From: Bacteriovorax stolpii
GTDB taxonomy: Bacteria; Bdellovibrionota; Bacteriovoracia; Bacteriovoracales; Bacteriovoracaceae
DNA length: 64,000 bases
Assembly: GCA_945905815.1 (NCBI GenBank)
Contig: CAMDQH010000005.1
Span: forward strand, 1 to 64,000
Direction: 5' to 3'
Below, in pieces: positions 48,633 through 57,892 of the stretch (positions are counted from its first letter, which is position 1; every line of letters starts with the position of its first letter). A program made the position numbers and the translations under genes. The notes below the pieces were generated by a model, which saw only the letters and a list, made by a program, of their open reading frames with translations, ran no database searches and was not told the origin of the DNA.

Positions 48633-48719
48633 TAGAGGACAAATCCGCAAAAAAATCTTGCCCCTTGTATTTTCTGAATGCGCACTTTTATGATTCAGAA
48701 AACAACAAAGGGTGGGTTT

Positions 48720-49194
48720 ATGCTACGACTCCTAATTTTCGTTTTTATTTTAACCAGTTGCTCTAGTAACGAGCGCACAAAATACCAAGCCTTTTCAGTA
48801 TCCCAATGTTGAAGTTGTTTATGAGTGCGCAAATGAAGTTTATGGGCCTCTGGTAGCGTTTCGGGAGGTTCCCGCAGAAGATATGAAGCATTTGATAAAA
48901 GACCTGAGAGGGGGCCTTCAGATTGAAAAGTTTACTAAAGATTCACTCAATACAAAGGATCTTAAGGTCGGAGATATCCTCAAACGCGCTAACGACATAC
49001 GCATAGAGCACATCTATCATATTTTATCACTTTTTCACACAAGCCTGGATCATAAGATAAAAGTGGATGTCTTGAGGGATGGAAATATTAAATCCGGAAT
49101 CATGTTAACTGGGCTCGATGTATCAGCAAACATTTTAGAGACTCAGAAAAAGATTATAAAGTCTACCTGTAAGTATAAGGCGCTTTGTAAGTAA
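48720..49194 (+). pseudogene. Frame-split lipoprotein with PDZ-like domain
   Basis: 48720-48812 encodes MLRLLIFVFILTSCSSNERTK..., then the +1 frame reads KPFQYPNVEVVYECANEV...LKVGDILKRANDIRIEHIYHILSLFHTSLDHKIKVDVLRDG. Confidence 0.55.
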
Positions 49195-49197
49195 CTC

Positions 49198-49848
49198 TTA
49201 AATCGCTCTGTAAAATGCAATATAGCGTTTCATTACATGCAAAGGATAATCTTTTGGCCATACATGTTTTCCAAGCGCATTTTTTACTGATTTTGCACCC
49301 ATGTTGTAAGCAGCGAGATAAAGCTGGCCATGGTTATCAAATTTCACCCTAAGCCATGCTAGGTAAGCAGTTCCAAGTTTAATATTTGCAACAGGATCTC
49401 TAAGCGTTTTATCACCCTTCCATTTAAATTTAATTTTTTCTGCCATCCACTTTCCAGTACTAGGACGTATTTGCATCATCCCAATTTCTCCAACTGGGCC
49501 AACTGCCAATGGATTAAAACTAGATTCTCCTGAAATAACGGCCATAACAAAATAGGGATCCATACTGTGAACTTTTGCTTCTTTGAATATGGCATCAGAT
49601 ATGAGCTTCGCTTGTGATTTAAATTTTTTCGGAAGGCGTTTTTGAATAGTCTCTAAAATGTTTTTTTCAAAACCTTCATGCTTTTCAAATGTAGAGACGA
49701 TACTTCTCTTATATCGCTTCCCTAGTAGCTCGCGAGCATGATCTACTCTTTGGATACTAGCTAGAGATCTGGAGACATCAACCTTTGCTTTTGCTATTGC
49801 AACAGAGTTAATGACAAAAGAAAGAAGGATTAAAATGTATGTTTTCAT
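49198..49848 (-). CDS. Lytic transglycosylase (SLT domain)
   Basis: ISGESSFNPLAVGPVGEIGMMQIRPST, LAAYNMG. Confidence 0.92.
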   Translation of the reverse strand: MKTYILILLSFVINSVAIAKAKVDVSRSLASIQRVDHARELLGKRYKRSIVSTFEKHEGFEKNILETIQKRLPKKFKSQAKLISDAIFKEAKVHSMDPYFVMAVISGESSFNPLAVGPVGEIGMMQIRPSTGKWMAEKIKFKWKGDKTLRDPVANIKLGTAYLAWLRVKFDNHGQLYLAAYNMGAKSVKNALGKHVWPKDYPLHVMKRYIAFYRAI

Positions 49849-49978
49849 ATGAGACTTTAAAGCAAGGGAGATGCCAAATATTGTCTGTGTAAGGTATTGA
49901 AATTGATGATTGAATTGCTGTAAATTTGGGCAGTGATTAAGATTTTGTCAGAAGGGGAAGTGATAACAATTGGTTATG

Positions 49979-50215
49979 TTATTCGGCTAAATCGCTAGTT
50001 TTTTTAGGCTTAGTCTGAGGGTTTTTAAGTTCGGGGCCCATAAGATCCAGCGTCGCCTTGGCAAGTTCAGCAAAATGATAGGGACTTCTTTCAAGTGATT
50101 CAACAGACTTTAAAAGGATTGCTTTTTCTTCAAGCACGTCATCCTGCTCAATTTCCATTGCCCAGCTTGAATTGAGACAAAGCCCTAATAAAGCAGTCCA
50201 GATAATATATTTCAT
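49979..50215 (-). CDS. Hypothetical small secreted protein
   Basis: Signal peptide; 78 aa. Confidence 0.5.
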   Translation of the reverse strand: MKYIIWTALLGLCLNSSWAMEIEQDDVLEEKAILLKSVESLERSPYHFAELAKATLDLMGPELKNPQTKPKKTSDLAE

Positions 50216-50336
50216 GGCCTATTTATATTAAAAATACTTAATTCGATCAACCTGAGAGCACGCTCCTCGTAATTTCTACCTGACAACATCTTGGGCATTT
50301 TCTGCAATTTATAGGGTTTATCTACGCAGTCTCATC

Positions 50337-50489
50337 TTACTCGGTAAACTCTTCTTCCTGGGCTTGCTTTAAAAGTTCTTTTTCTTTCTTAAGGGACTGG
50401 CCCTCTTTATTGTTCTCTTGCTTTGTGCCACAGCTAGAGCAAATGATTGCTCCTAGCATTATGACAAAGGTCATGTTTCTTATTCGCAT
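50337..50489 (-). CDS. Small lipoprotein (50 aa)
   Basis: MRIRNMTFVIMLGAIICSSCGTKQENNKEGQSLKKEKELLKQAQEEEFTE; lipobox; purine-rich region upstream. Confidence 0.55.
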   Translation of the reverse strand: MRIRNMTFVIMLGAIICSSCGTKQENNKEGQSLKKEKELLKQAQEEEFTE

Positions 50490-50726
50490 ATTTCTTCCTT
50501 CTTTGTTCACTTAAACGAAGAAGCAAGTCAGATGCCAGCCTCTCGAACTTTTCCTAAAGGCAAACTACCTCACGGCTGACGTGCTTGCTCATGATAATAT
50601 GTGCCTTGAAAGTTTGGCAGAGCTAGAAATGGATGTGTAAATTGTTTTTGGCAGACTATGATTACAAGTATTTCGTGCCTCATGAAATGATTGAGAAGTT
50701 TTTTGAAAGTGGTATGCTAGTCACCT

Positions 50727-51452
50727 ATGAAAAACAAACCACTCATTTTTACTTTGATCTCTATCCTCTGTATCATCGAACCTATTATTAAAATTCTCTA
50801 TTTCAAAGCGATCACTCATTTTGACTTTATGGTGATTATGACTAATCTCGTTGCCAAAAATTCTTTTAGAGACGTCTTTGATTTCTGGTTGGTCTATCCT
50901 CTGTCCGGGATTTTACTTTTTAAGCTCAGGAAGTGGACCTATTTTGCGTTCATGAGTCTTCTTGCTTATATCGTATTCAACATTATGACGTATGAGAAAT
51001 ACACGTGGCCTTATAATAGTGATTCACCGTTCTTATACCATTACGTCGTTGTGGTTATGACCGTAATGGTTTTTATGGCATTCCTCTTGCCAGGAGTATG
51101 GGAGCCGTTCTTTGATCGACGTGTGAGATGGTGGGAGCCTAAAGTACGTTACCCCGTTGGCATTAACTGCTCTTTAAAAAATGAATCTATTATCTTCTCA
51201 AGTGAAATTATAAATATTTCTCTTTCGGGGGCTTTTCTCAAAGGGTCATCATATTTTAAAGTTGGGGATAAACTTGATTTGGAATTTAATTTTCTAGGAA
51301 AAGACATTTCTTTGCCGGTAACAGTGATACATAAGCACTCTCTGCATGGTAGACATGGATATGGCGTCCAATTTAGTTTTAAATCATTTAAACAAAATGT
51401 CGTTGTGGCACGAATTATTAATGTGCTTAAGCAATCTACAAAGAGTGCATAA
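50727..51452 (+). CDS. Membrane protein with C-terminal PilZ domain
   Basis: EPKVRYPVGINC...IINISLSGAFLKG...FKVGDKLDLEF...HGYGVQFSF. Confidence 0.8.
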   Translation: MKNKPLIFTLISILCIIEPIIKILYFKAITHFDFMVIMTNLVAKNSFRDVFDFWLVYPLSGILLFKLRKWTYFAFMSLLAYIVFNIMTYEKYTWPYNSDSPFLYHYVVVVMTVMVFMAFLLPGVWEPFFDRRVRWWEPKVRYPVGINCSLKNESIIFSSEIINISLSGAFLKGSSYFKVGDKLDLEFNFLGKDISLPVTVIHKHSLHGRHGYGVQFSFKSFKQNVVVARIINVLKQSTKSA

Positions 51453-51463
51453 CCTAATTGGTT

Positions 51464-52189
51464 TTAAGTCCCATCATCTATTTGACCGGGTGGGATTAAT
51501 ACCTTCTTGATTATACCACACACGATAGGTAATGATTGGTGTGCAGAGCTTCTGCCCACTGATCTGACTGTATCTGGCAACCCTGAGGCTTCATCTACCC
51601 CCTGAATTACGACGACTCTGCCATCAATATTCAAAGGTTCTTTTGCTTTAAGTTTTATATAACCTTCGTTGTTTTCAGGGTCCCTTAGATCTTTCATGAA
51701 TTGACTAAATGCTGTGACTTTCGAATAAATGTAATTTCCATAGATATCGCCTTTTGGAAATTCTCCATCATGACTGGATTGAGAGGATATATCACCATCT
51801 AATGGGAAGAATACTTGTCCGTAAACAGCTTCACCTTCTTTATCATCCAGTATTCCATCTTGATTGAGATCATCATCCAAGTTTGGGCACCGATTTCCGA
51901 CTCGCACGGACTGAGAGTGAACAAGATCAGGCCCTGCGTTATTGATTCTTACGTCTCCAACAAGTTCATCGTTAAATTGTTCAACTGAAAATGTAAAGGC
52001 ACCGCTTATCTTACTTGTAATTTGTGGATTGAGAGTTTCAAACACGGCGAGATATTGTCCTTCAATCAATGAGTCGATATCTAGCTTCATTTGTGTTTTA
52101 GATCCTCTCTGGCCAGGTTGGCCTTTGGTACCTCCATTACAGGATGAAAGGAGTAAGAGTGCTACGAGAGAGAATGATTTTAATTTCAT
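51464..52189 (-). CDS. Predicted lipoprotein
   Basis: MKLKSFSLVALLLLSSCNGG lipobox. Confidence 0.65.
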   Translation of the reverse strand: MKLKSFSLVALLLLSSCNGGTKGQPGQRGSKTQMKLDIDSLIEGQYLAVFETLNPQITSKISGAFTFSVEQFNDELVGDVRINNAGPDLVHSQSVRVGNRCPNLDDDLNQDGILDDKEGEAVYGQVFFPLDGDISSQSSHDGEFPKGDIYGNYIYSKVTAFSQFMKDLRDPENNEGYIKLKAKEPLNIDGRVVVIQGVDEASGLPDTVRSVGRSSAHQSLPIVCGIIKKVLIPPGQIDDGT

Positions 52190-52197
52190 TGTTGTCC

Positions 52198-53040
52198 TCA
52201 CAAGACTTCATCGAAGGCTTCTAAATAGGCCTGTTTTATTTCGGTATCATACCAATTGGCCTTCACCGTTTCCCACGTCTCTTTGCTTTCGATATCTATA
52301 GGTTGGTAATAGAACATGCTTGTTCTCATGGTGTAACAACTTCCCGACTCTGGAAAATTAGCGTACTCTGAATATACTTTTACGAGAGGACAGTTTGCAT
52401 CATCTCTCATGAAAATGTCGGTCCATTTCTTTGGATCAAGAGGGCCACGGGCATATTTGGCGTCCATAATTTTTTCTCTTTCAATCCCATCTTCAATTAC
52501 GCGAACTGATGGTGAAACGTGGAACCACCAGTCAAATTTAAATTTTCTGATGTAGCGGCGGGTAAAGAAAATCCAAGTCTTGTTTGAGTTTATAGATCTT
52601 TTGATAAACCATTCATAACTCCAGATATGGGCACGATTAAAGCATTGGGATTCTTTGTTTATATATCTTGATTCCTTAAAATAGGTATTAACTAAATCCA
52701 TATTTGCGATAATAGTTGGAGTGTAAGTTTCATTACTTCTTTCACTAGACCCAAACTCCTTATTCATTTTAGGAGAACTATAAGGCAAGACATTGTATCT
52801 TTCTATCTTGTGATGATTGCTCAAGGTCATATTAAGAGATTGATGACGTACTTTGGCATTTTTCAGATCATGTTCAATCGCTGTTTCATTTTTGTTAATT
52901 CTTACCACGTGACCTGAAGTCAAAAAAATTAATGTTTCATTTGGATCCGAATCGTCAATGTCATGGATTTCAGTTTTAATTTGAAATGAAGCTTGGGCGG
53001 TAAAACAAAATAACAAATATAGTGTAAGTAACAGTGACAT
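52198..53040 (-). CDS. Secreted protein-glutaminase-like protein (Cys-His-Asp)
   Basis: Signal peptide; CFNRAHIWSYEW, FDWWFHVSPSVRV, IMDAKYARGPLDPKKW. Confidence 0.6.
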   Translation of the reverse strand: MSLLLTLYLLFCFTAQASFQIKTEIHDIDDSDPNETLIFLTSGHVVRINKNETAIEHDLKNAKVRHQSLNMTLSNHHKIERYNVLPYSSPKMNKEFGSSERSNETYTPTIIANMDLVNTYFKESRYINKESQCFNRAHIWSYEWFIKRSINSNKTWIFFTRRYIRKFKFDWWFHVSPSVRVIEDGIEREKIMDAKYARGPLDPKKWTDIFMRDDANCPLVKVYSEYANFPESGSCYTMRTSMFYYQPIDIESKETWETVKANWYDTEIKQAYLEAFDEVL

Positions 53041-53220
53041 GAAACCTCCGTTGTCCTCTACACATCAAACTCAGTTATAATGGCCAAATTTGAACATTCT
53101 TGTCACCTAAAGCTTAAATAAAGAAAAGCAAAACACACGAACAATTCTGGCGCGGCACTGTTTATGCAACACTGAATGTGGTCACATTATAAAGTGTGAA
53201 GCACTAACATGGAGGGTCTT

Positions 53221-53355
53221 ATGACTACGGAAAAACTAAAGCAGCTTAGTGAGAGAAGTAAAAAAGCCCTTATTGATATGAAGCAGGGGGCACAGGAAAC
53301 AATTAACAAGATTAGGGGTAATATCCGTAAAGGTGACCAGAAAAAAGAGCACTGA
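53221..53355 (+). CDS. Small basic amphipathic protein (44 aa)
   Basis: ATG preceded by GGAGGG; MTTEKLKQLSERSKKALIDMKQGAQETINKIRGNIRKGDQKKEH. Confidence 0.5.
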   Translation: MTTEKLKQLSERSKKALIDMKQGAQETINKIRGNIRKGDQKKEH

Positions 53356-53640
53356 CCTGTTCAAGTTGCAACGATGATGAGGGCGTTCATGGCCTAATCA
53401 AACGTTCGGACATGATATGTTCTACTCATTGTTGTAGCCAAAGTGTTCTTCAAATAGATACTGGGTAAATTTTTGACAAACGATAAAGATACCAGAGAGT
53501 TGATGGTTTGCTTTTAATTTTTTTTGAAAAGAATAAAAGATTAATTATGCATGTTACATTTTGCCCCAAAATAAACAACTTTATCTGGCGAGATAATTGC
53601 AACTGCTTTTTGTGGCACTGATCATTTTCAGGGAGTTTTT

Positions 53641-54270
53641 ATGTATTGGGATAATAAAGAACGTAAAAGTAAGAAACATAAAGTCAGTCATAACGGTTTT
53701 CGTCAGACACATGGTGGCAGCAATCAGTTTCCTGGTGGTGAATGGGGGACCAGTAGTGAATTTGGACATTACTGCGATTACCATGAATCAGATTCCTCTA
53801 ATAGGTTCCATGAGGAAAACGATGTTGAGCGTAGTTCACGAGATGATAATCTTTATGATCGAGAATATAATCGTTCGCGTTTTGCTGAACCATATACGAC
53901 CGGGCAATTTGCCCGTAGCCAGTATGGTTTGGGAGGTCAATACCAAAGTGATCTATTTAACATCTCTGGCACAGGATGGGGGCCGAGAGAGGGAGGAAAT
54001 ATTGGGAAAGGACCAAAAGGGTATAAGCGATCTGATGAAAGGATTCACGAAGAAGTGTGTGAAGCTCTTTATCGAAATCAGATTGTGAATGCCTCTAACA
54101 TAGAAGTTAAAGTCGAAGGTGGTGTTGTTATACTCTCAGGCACCGTTGCAAGTCGCTATGCCAAACGCGAAGTTGAAAATTGCATCGAAAATCTTTCTGG
54201 TATTGTGGATATTCGTAATGAAATCCAACTGAAAGATTTTGTTAATGAAAAAAAACACCAGGAGCACTAA
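53641..54270 (+). CDS. BON-domain protein
   Basis: GKGPKGYKRSDERIHEEVCEAL...VKVEGGVVILSGTVASRYAKREVENCIENLSGIVDIRNEIQL. Confidence 0.85.
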   Translation: MYWDNKERKSKKHKVSHNGFRQTHGGSNQFPGGEWGTSSEFGHYCDYHESDSSNRFHEENDVERSSRDDNLYDREYNRSRFAEPYTTGQFARSQYGLGGQYQSDLFNISGTGWGPREGGNIGKGPKGYKRSDERIHEEVCEALYRNQIVNASNIEVKVEGGVVILSGTVASRYAKREVENCIENLSGIVDIRNEIQLKDFVNEKKHQEH

Positions 54271-54273
54271 TGT

Positions 54274-54696
54274 ATGAATTTAAATAAATTGTCCAGAGTC
54301 AGCTACAAAGATGATGATCATTCACGGTTTTCAGGGCCTGAATACTTAGACAGAGTATCGTTAAGTAAGGGCTTAAATAATTTAAAAGTACCTGGTATTC
54401 GCCATGGTAAAGGTCCTAAAGGTTATCAACGGCCCGACGCTAGAATATATGAAGATATTTGCGAAACACTCTTAAATGATCCGGTTATAAATGCGACAGA
54501 CATTGAAATAGAGGTACATGATGGAATCGTTACCCTCAGGGGGGCAATTGATGGGCGTGCGATGAAAAAAGAAGTGGAGACATGTATTGAACACATTCCC
54601 GGGGTTAAAGATGTATTTAATATGATCGATCTTTATGAATTCAGTGATGCCGGTGCTAATGGATTGGTCAAAAATCAGGCACGCATTCAGCCCTAA
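54274..54696 (+). CDS. BON-domain protein (tandem paralogue)
   Basis: GKGPKGYQRPDARIYEDICETL...EVHDGIVTLRGAIDGRAMKKEVETCIEHIPGVKDV. Confidence 0.85.
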   Translation: MNLNKLSRVSYKDDDHSRFSGPEYLDRVSLSKGLNNLKVPGIRHGKGPKGYQRPDARIYEDICETLLNDPVINATDIEIEVHDGIVTLRGAIDGRAMKKEVETCIEHIPGVKDVFNMIDLYEFSDAGANGLVKNQARIQP

Positions 54697-54780
54697 CTGT
54701 CAAAAATATATACATGAAATAAACTCTCATCCCTCCGATTCTTTTGGTCGATAGGAATATATGTATTCGGGGGGAGACTA

Positions 54781-56022
54781 ATGAAGCCTTACCATTTTTA
54801 TGTCGCATTCAATCCACTATTTAATGAAGATAGTAATTGGAAAACTCAGGCACATGAGTTTTATCAAACGCTGAAATTTAAAAAAGAAAAAAATAAAGAT
54901 GCTCACATGTACTGGGGCAAAATTCAAATTTCTGAACATTCTGAATCTTTGAATATGAAAACTTTTGAGCAAGTCGTTTCAGAAAATAGCGAAGTTCAAA
55001 TGGATAGCCATCTTTTCATTACTGACTACCAACATATGTGGGTTGGTAAAGTTGCAGATGTTCTAAAAGAAATCCCAGATTCTGAGAACACATTAGCCTT
55101 CTATAAAAATAAAAAAGTTGAAGTTTGGTTTAAAGTCGTTGATTTTGATTTAATTTCAAATAATGCGGCTGAGACATTGGCCATCCTTAGCCGTCTCCAT
55201 GTCGAAAATGAGTATTACAATTACAAAATTAAAGAGATGACTCCGTTCACTAGTGGCATTCGATTCCCCATGATTATTCAGGACAAGACTCAGGAAAGAT
55301 ATTTTAAATCGATCAGCAATGATTATGGTCTTCGAATTTTAAAAGAAAACCCGTTATTAACAACTAAGGGCGAGGCAATGAAATTGAATAGCGTTATTCA
55401 TTCATTTGTTATTCCCGAAGATACCTTCCGTCGTATACCTGAATATATCAGGACGCAGATTATTCATGCCGAAATTCTTCTTCTTGAAGCCCAGGCCGGA
55501 GGAAAGAAAGATCGGTATAAATTAGAACAGGCAATGTTGACTTATTTGAAATGTCTTGAAAGCTTGTTAAATGAAACATTCGTTGCTTATCTTAAAAGAG
55601 AGGAGGGTCATCGCATTTGGGTTACCAAAGATTGCTCTGCCCCCAAGTTTATAAGGTCGGTTTTAGATAAGGATAAAAGTTCATTAATCAGGCTTAAAGA
55701 TTCAAAAGAAGTATTTAATCTTTCTCAAATTAAAATGTTGCTTGATACCCCTTCGTTCTTTCCTCATACCTCACTTGATTTTGTTTTTAGAGGAAAAAAA
55801 AGCTTTTGGGAATATTGTCGACTAGAACTAAGGCCGACTTTGAAGAATGAATCTTTGATTGAATTAAAAAATCTTCTTTCGACACATGCACATGTTAAGG
55901 CTCATGACCGTGAACTACTCTTAGTTAGAAATATACTTCTTGGAGTTGGCGGCAAAGGCGTCTTTAATAATATAATTGAATCTTGGTATAAAATTCCAGC
56001 GGCTAAAAATAAAGCTGCTTAG
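54781..56022 (+). CDS. Hypothetical protein of unknown function
   Basis: 413 aa ORF with no signal peptide. Confidence 0.65.
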   Translation: MKPYHFYVAFNPLFNEDSNWKTQAHEFYQTLKFKKEKNKDAHMYWGKIQISEHSESLNMKTFEQVVSENSEVQMDSHLFITDYQHMWVGKVADVLKEIPDSENTLAFYKNKKVEVWFKVVDFDLISNNAAETLAILSRLHVENEYYNYKIKEMTPFTSGIRFPMIIQDKTQERYFKSISNDYGLRILKENPLLTTKGEAMKLNSVIHSFVIPEDTFRRIPEYIRTQIIHAEILLLEAQAGGKKDRYKLEQAMLTYLKCLESLLNETFVAYLKREEGHRIWVTKDCSAPKFIRSVLDKDKSSLIRLKDSKEVFNLSQIKMLLDTPSFFPHTSLDFVFRGKKSFWEYCRLELRPTLKNESLIELKNLLSTHAHVKAHDRELLLVRNILLGVGGKGVFNNIIESWYKIPAAKNKAA

Positions 56023-56026
56023 TTGC

Positions 56027-56845
56027 TTACAGCAGCTGCCCTATTGTTTTCTGGATATAGTCAGTTGAAAAAGCAAAACCTTTAGTCTTTGACTTAATTC
56101 TATCAATAAGCTCATCATTGGGATCTCTTATTCTATTGTTCGAAGATGCAAAAATGAGCCCAATAACATTTTGATTTTCATCTAAAACTGGTGACCCTGA
56201 GTTTCCAGAGATCACAGGACAGTCACCTAACTGGGCGACCCCGTACTTAGCGATCAGCTTATCCACTTTGCATTCTAGTTTAGTGATTCGAGCATTAAAT
56301 CCGCCCATTTGGTCAACTACAACTGGAAATACTTTTGAGCCTGGTTTAATGCCTCCCTTGACCAACTTCAGTGGAGTCAGAGGAATTTTCCAGTCTAATT
56401 TAACAAGAGCAAAATCATTGTCTCCATCACGATAAAAATGTCTCCCATCTTGACGATTATCACGCCACAGGATTTCTGAGCACTGGGCAGTATACGATAG
56501 GCCATGGGCCGGAAATACAAAAAACAAACCCGAACAGATTTTTTTTAGACTAAATTTCTGGCCATACACGCAATGTGTGTTTGTCATAACGACATCTTGT
56601 GAAATAAGAAAAGCTGAACATGTGGAACTGTTATTTGCATCCTCAAAATTAATGGCGAACATACGAGCAATTCCTTCAGGGCAAAAATCCGCGTCGCTAC
56701 AAGTGATATTTTGATTCGCTAGTATAAGTGACATCTGTTCTGCAGTAATTCGAATTTTTTGTCGGGCTATGCTTTTAGACTCAGGTTTTCCACACGCGCT
56801 AAATAGAACAGCTATACTGATAAGGAGAAGGATCTTGAGTTTCAT
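56027..56845 (-). CDS. Trypsin-like serine protease, lipoprotein
   Basis: Lipobox FSAC; NTHCVYG, NDFALVKLDW, ISGNSGSPVLDENQNVIGLIFAS. Confidence 0.88.
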   Translation of the reverse strand: MKLKILLLISIAVLFSACGKPESKSIARQKIRITAEQMSLILANQNITCSDADFCPEGIARMFAINFEDANNSSTCSAFLISQDVVMTNTHCVYGQKFSLKKICSGLFFVFPAHGLSYTAQCSEILWRDNRQDGRHFYRDGDNDFALVKLDWKIPLTPLKLVKGGIKPGSKVFPVVVDQMGGFNARITKLECKVDKLIAKYGVAQLGDCPVISGNSGSPVLDENQNVIGLIFASSNNRIRDPNDELIDRIKSKTKGFAFSTDYIQKTIGQLL

Positions 56846-56919
56846 TGTGGAAGTACATATCCCAGAAAGGGATTTATAAATGATGTTATGTAAAAGATTT
56901 ACGGTTAGGGTAACTAAAA

Positions 56920-56942
56920 CAGGCCACCCTCGAGTGGCCTGA
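56920..56942 (-). terminator. Rho-independent terminator
   Basis: caggccactcgagggtggcctg followed by TTTTAGTT on the minus strand. Confidence 0.65.
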
Positions 56943-56973
56943 TTCAATGGTTTATAATAAGAAAGTGATTAAC

Positions 56974-57048
56974 CTAGCCTGGACTGAAATCCTGAAGCTC
57001 AAGCATAATCATATGGCACCAACTAAGATATGTGGTTTCTGATTTCAT
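56974..57048 (-). CDS. Small ORF (24 aa)
   Basis: GGAGG 8 nt upstream of ATG; MKSETTYLSWCHMIMLELQDFSPG; terminator downstream. Confidence 0.4.
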   Translation of the reverse strand: MKSETTYLSWCHMIMLELQDFSPG

Positions 57049-57212
57049 TATACGTACCTCCTAATCAAAAAACCGTCCCGCGAACAAACTCATTATGCGG
57101 TCGAATTGAAAATCTACAAAGCCTCATCAACTATCATGAACTTATAGATGAAGTGATAAAATGAAATCTATTGAAAAAAGGGGGTTTTGCCCTCAATGTA
57201 TGGCAAAGGGGG

Positions 57213-57584
57213 CTAAAGACCGTTAATTATCAGATCGGCAGTTGCCTTATTACATGCCATCGGGATGTTATAAACAGCTGCTATTCTTAATAGTGCCTTT
57301 ACGTCTACGTCATGCGGGTGTGGAGCAAGGGGATCCCAGAAAAATACGACGGCATTAATGCGGCCTTCTGCAATGCCTGCACCGATTTGTTGATCTCCGC
57401 CAAGGGGACCACTTTTATACTTAGTAATGGGCAGGCCTGTTACATCCTCAATCCGCTTGCCGGTTGTACCTGTGGCAAAAAGTTCAAAAGTAGAAAGCTT
57501 CACGTAGTGGGTCTTAGACCATTCAATCATGTCATCTTTAAGATTATCGTGAGCAATAAGGGCGATGTTTTTTTTCAATTTCAT
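57213..57584 (-). CDS. mgsA: Methylglyoxal synthase
   Basis: IALIAHDNLKDDMIEW, LFATGTTG, GPLGGDQQIGAGIAEG, FFWDPLAPHPHDVDVKALLRIA. Confidence 0.95.
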   Translation of the reverse strand: MKLKKNIALIAHDNLKDDMIEWSKTHYVKLSTFELFATGTTGKRIEDVTGLPITKYKSGPLGGDQQIGAGIAEGRINAVVFFWDPLAPHPHDVDVKALLRIAAVYNIPMACNKATADLIINGL

Positions 57585-57591
57585 TTGAAGA

Positions 57592-57708
57592 TCAGATCCC
57601 CATGAATGATGAGAAAAATTGGACGTGAAATATCAGGACAACAATGACAAGTGCTATAATTCTTAAAAACCAATCTTGATTTGAGAACTTATCAATTACT
57701 TTTTCCAT
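57592..57708 (-). CDS. Small single-TM protein (38 aa)
   Basis: MEKVIDKFSNQDWFLRIIALVIVVLIFHVQFFSSFMGI; ends 8 nt upstream of mgsA. Confidence 0.4.
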   Translation of the reverse strand: MEKVIDKFSNQDWFLRIIALVIVVLIFHVQFFSSFMGI

Positions 57709-57892
57709 TTGGCATTCATATAAAAAATAGAATCGGATATCAAGGACTCAGTTCGCCAAAAAGAATAGATTGACCTCTTACTACCAAAGATCAATGGATT
57801 AGAAGATGTCAGTTCTTATATTGAAAGATTTAATTATAAATTTTATATGGTTTCTAGATGAATAAAAGATTGATTGCTTTGCCGAAAGAAAT

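Noticed and set aside
53597-54088. 163-aa plus-strand ORF
   Set aside because: Out-of-frame overlap of the BON gene 53641-54270, whose frame has a clear BON domain.
56846-56947. N-terminal extension of the serine protease ORF to 56947
   Set aside because: Crosses a terminator hairpin at 56920-56942; the ATG at 56845 directly precedes a lipoprotein signal.
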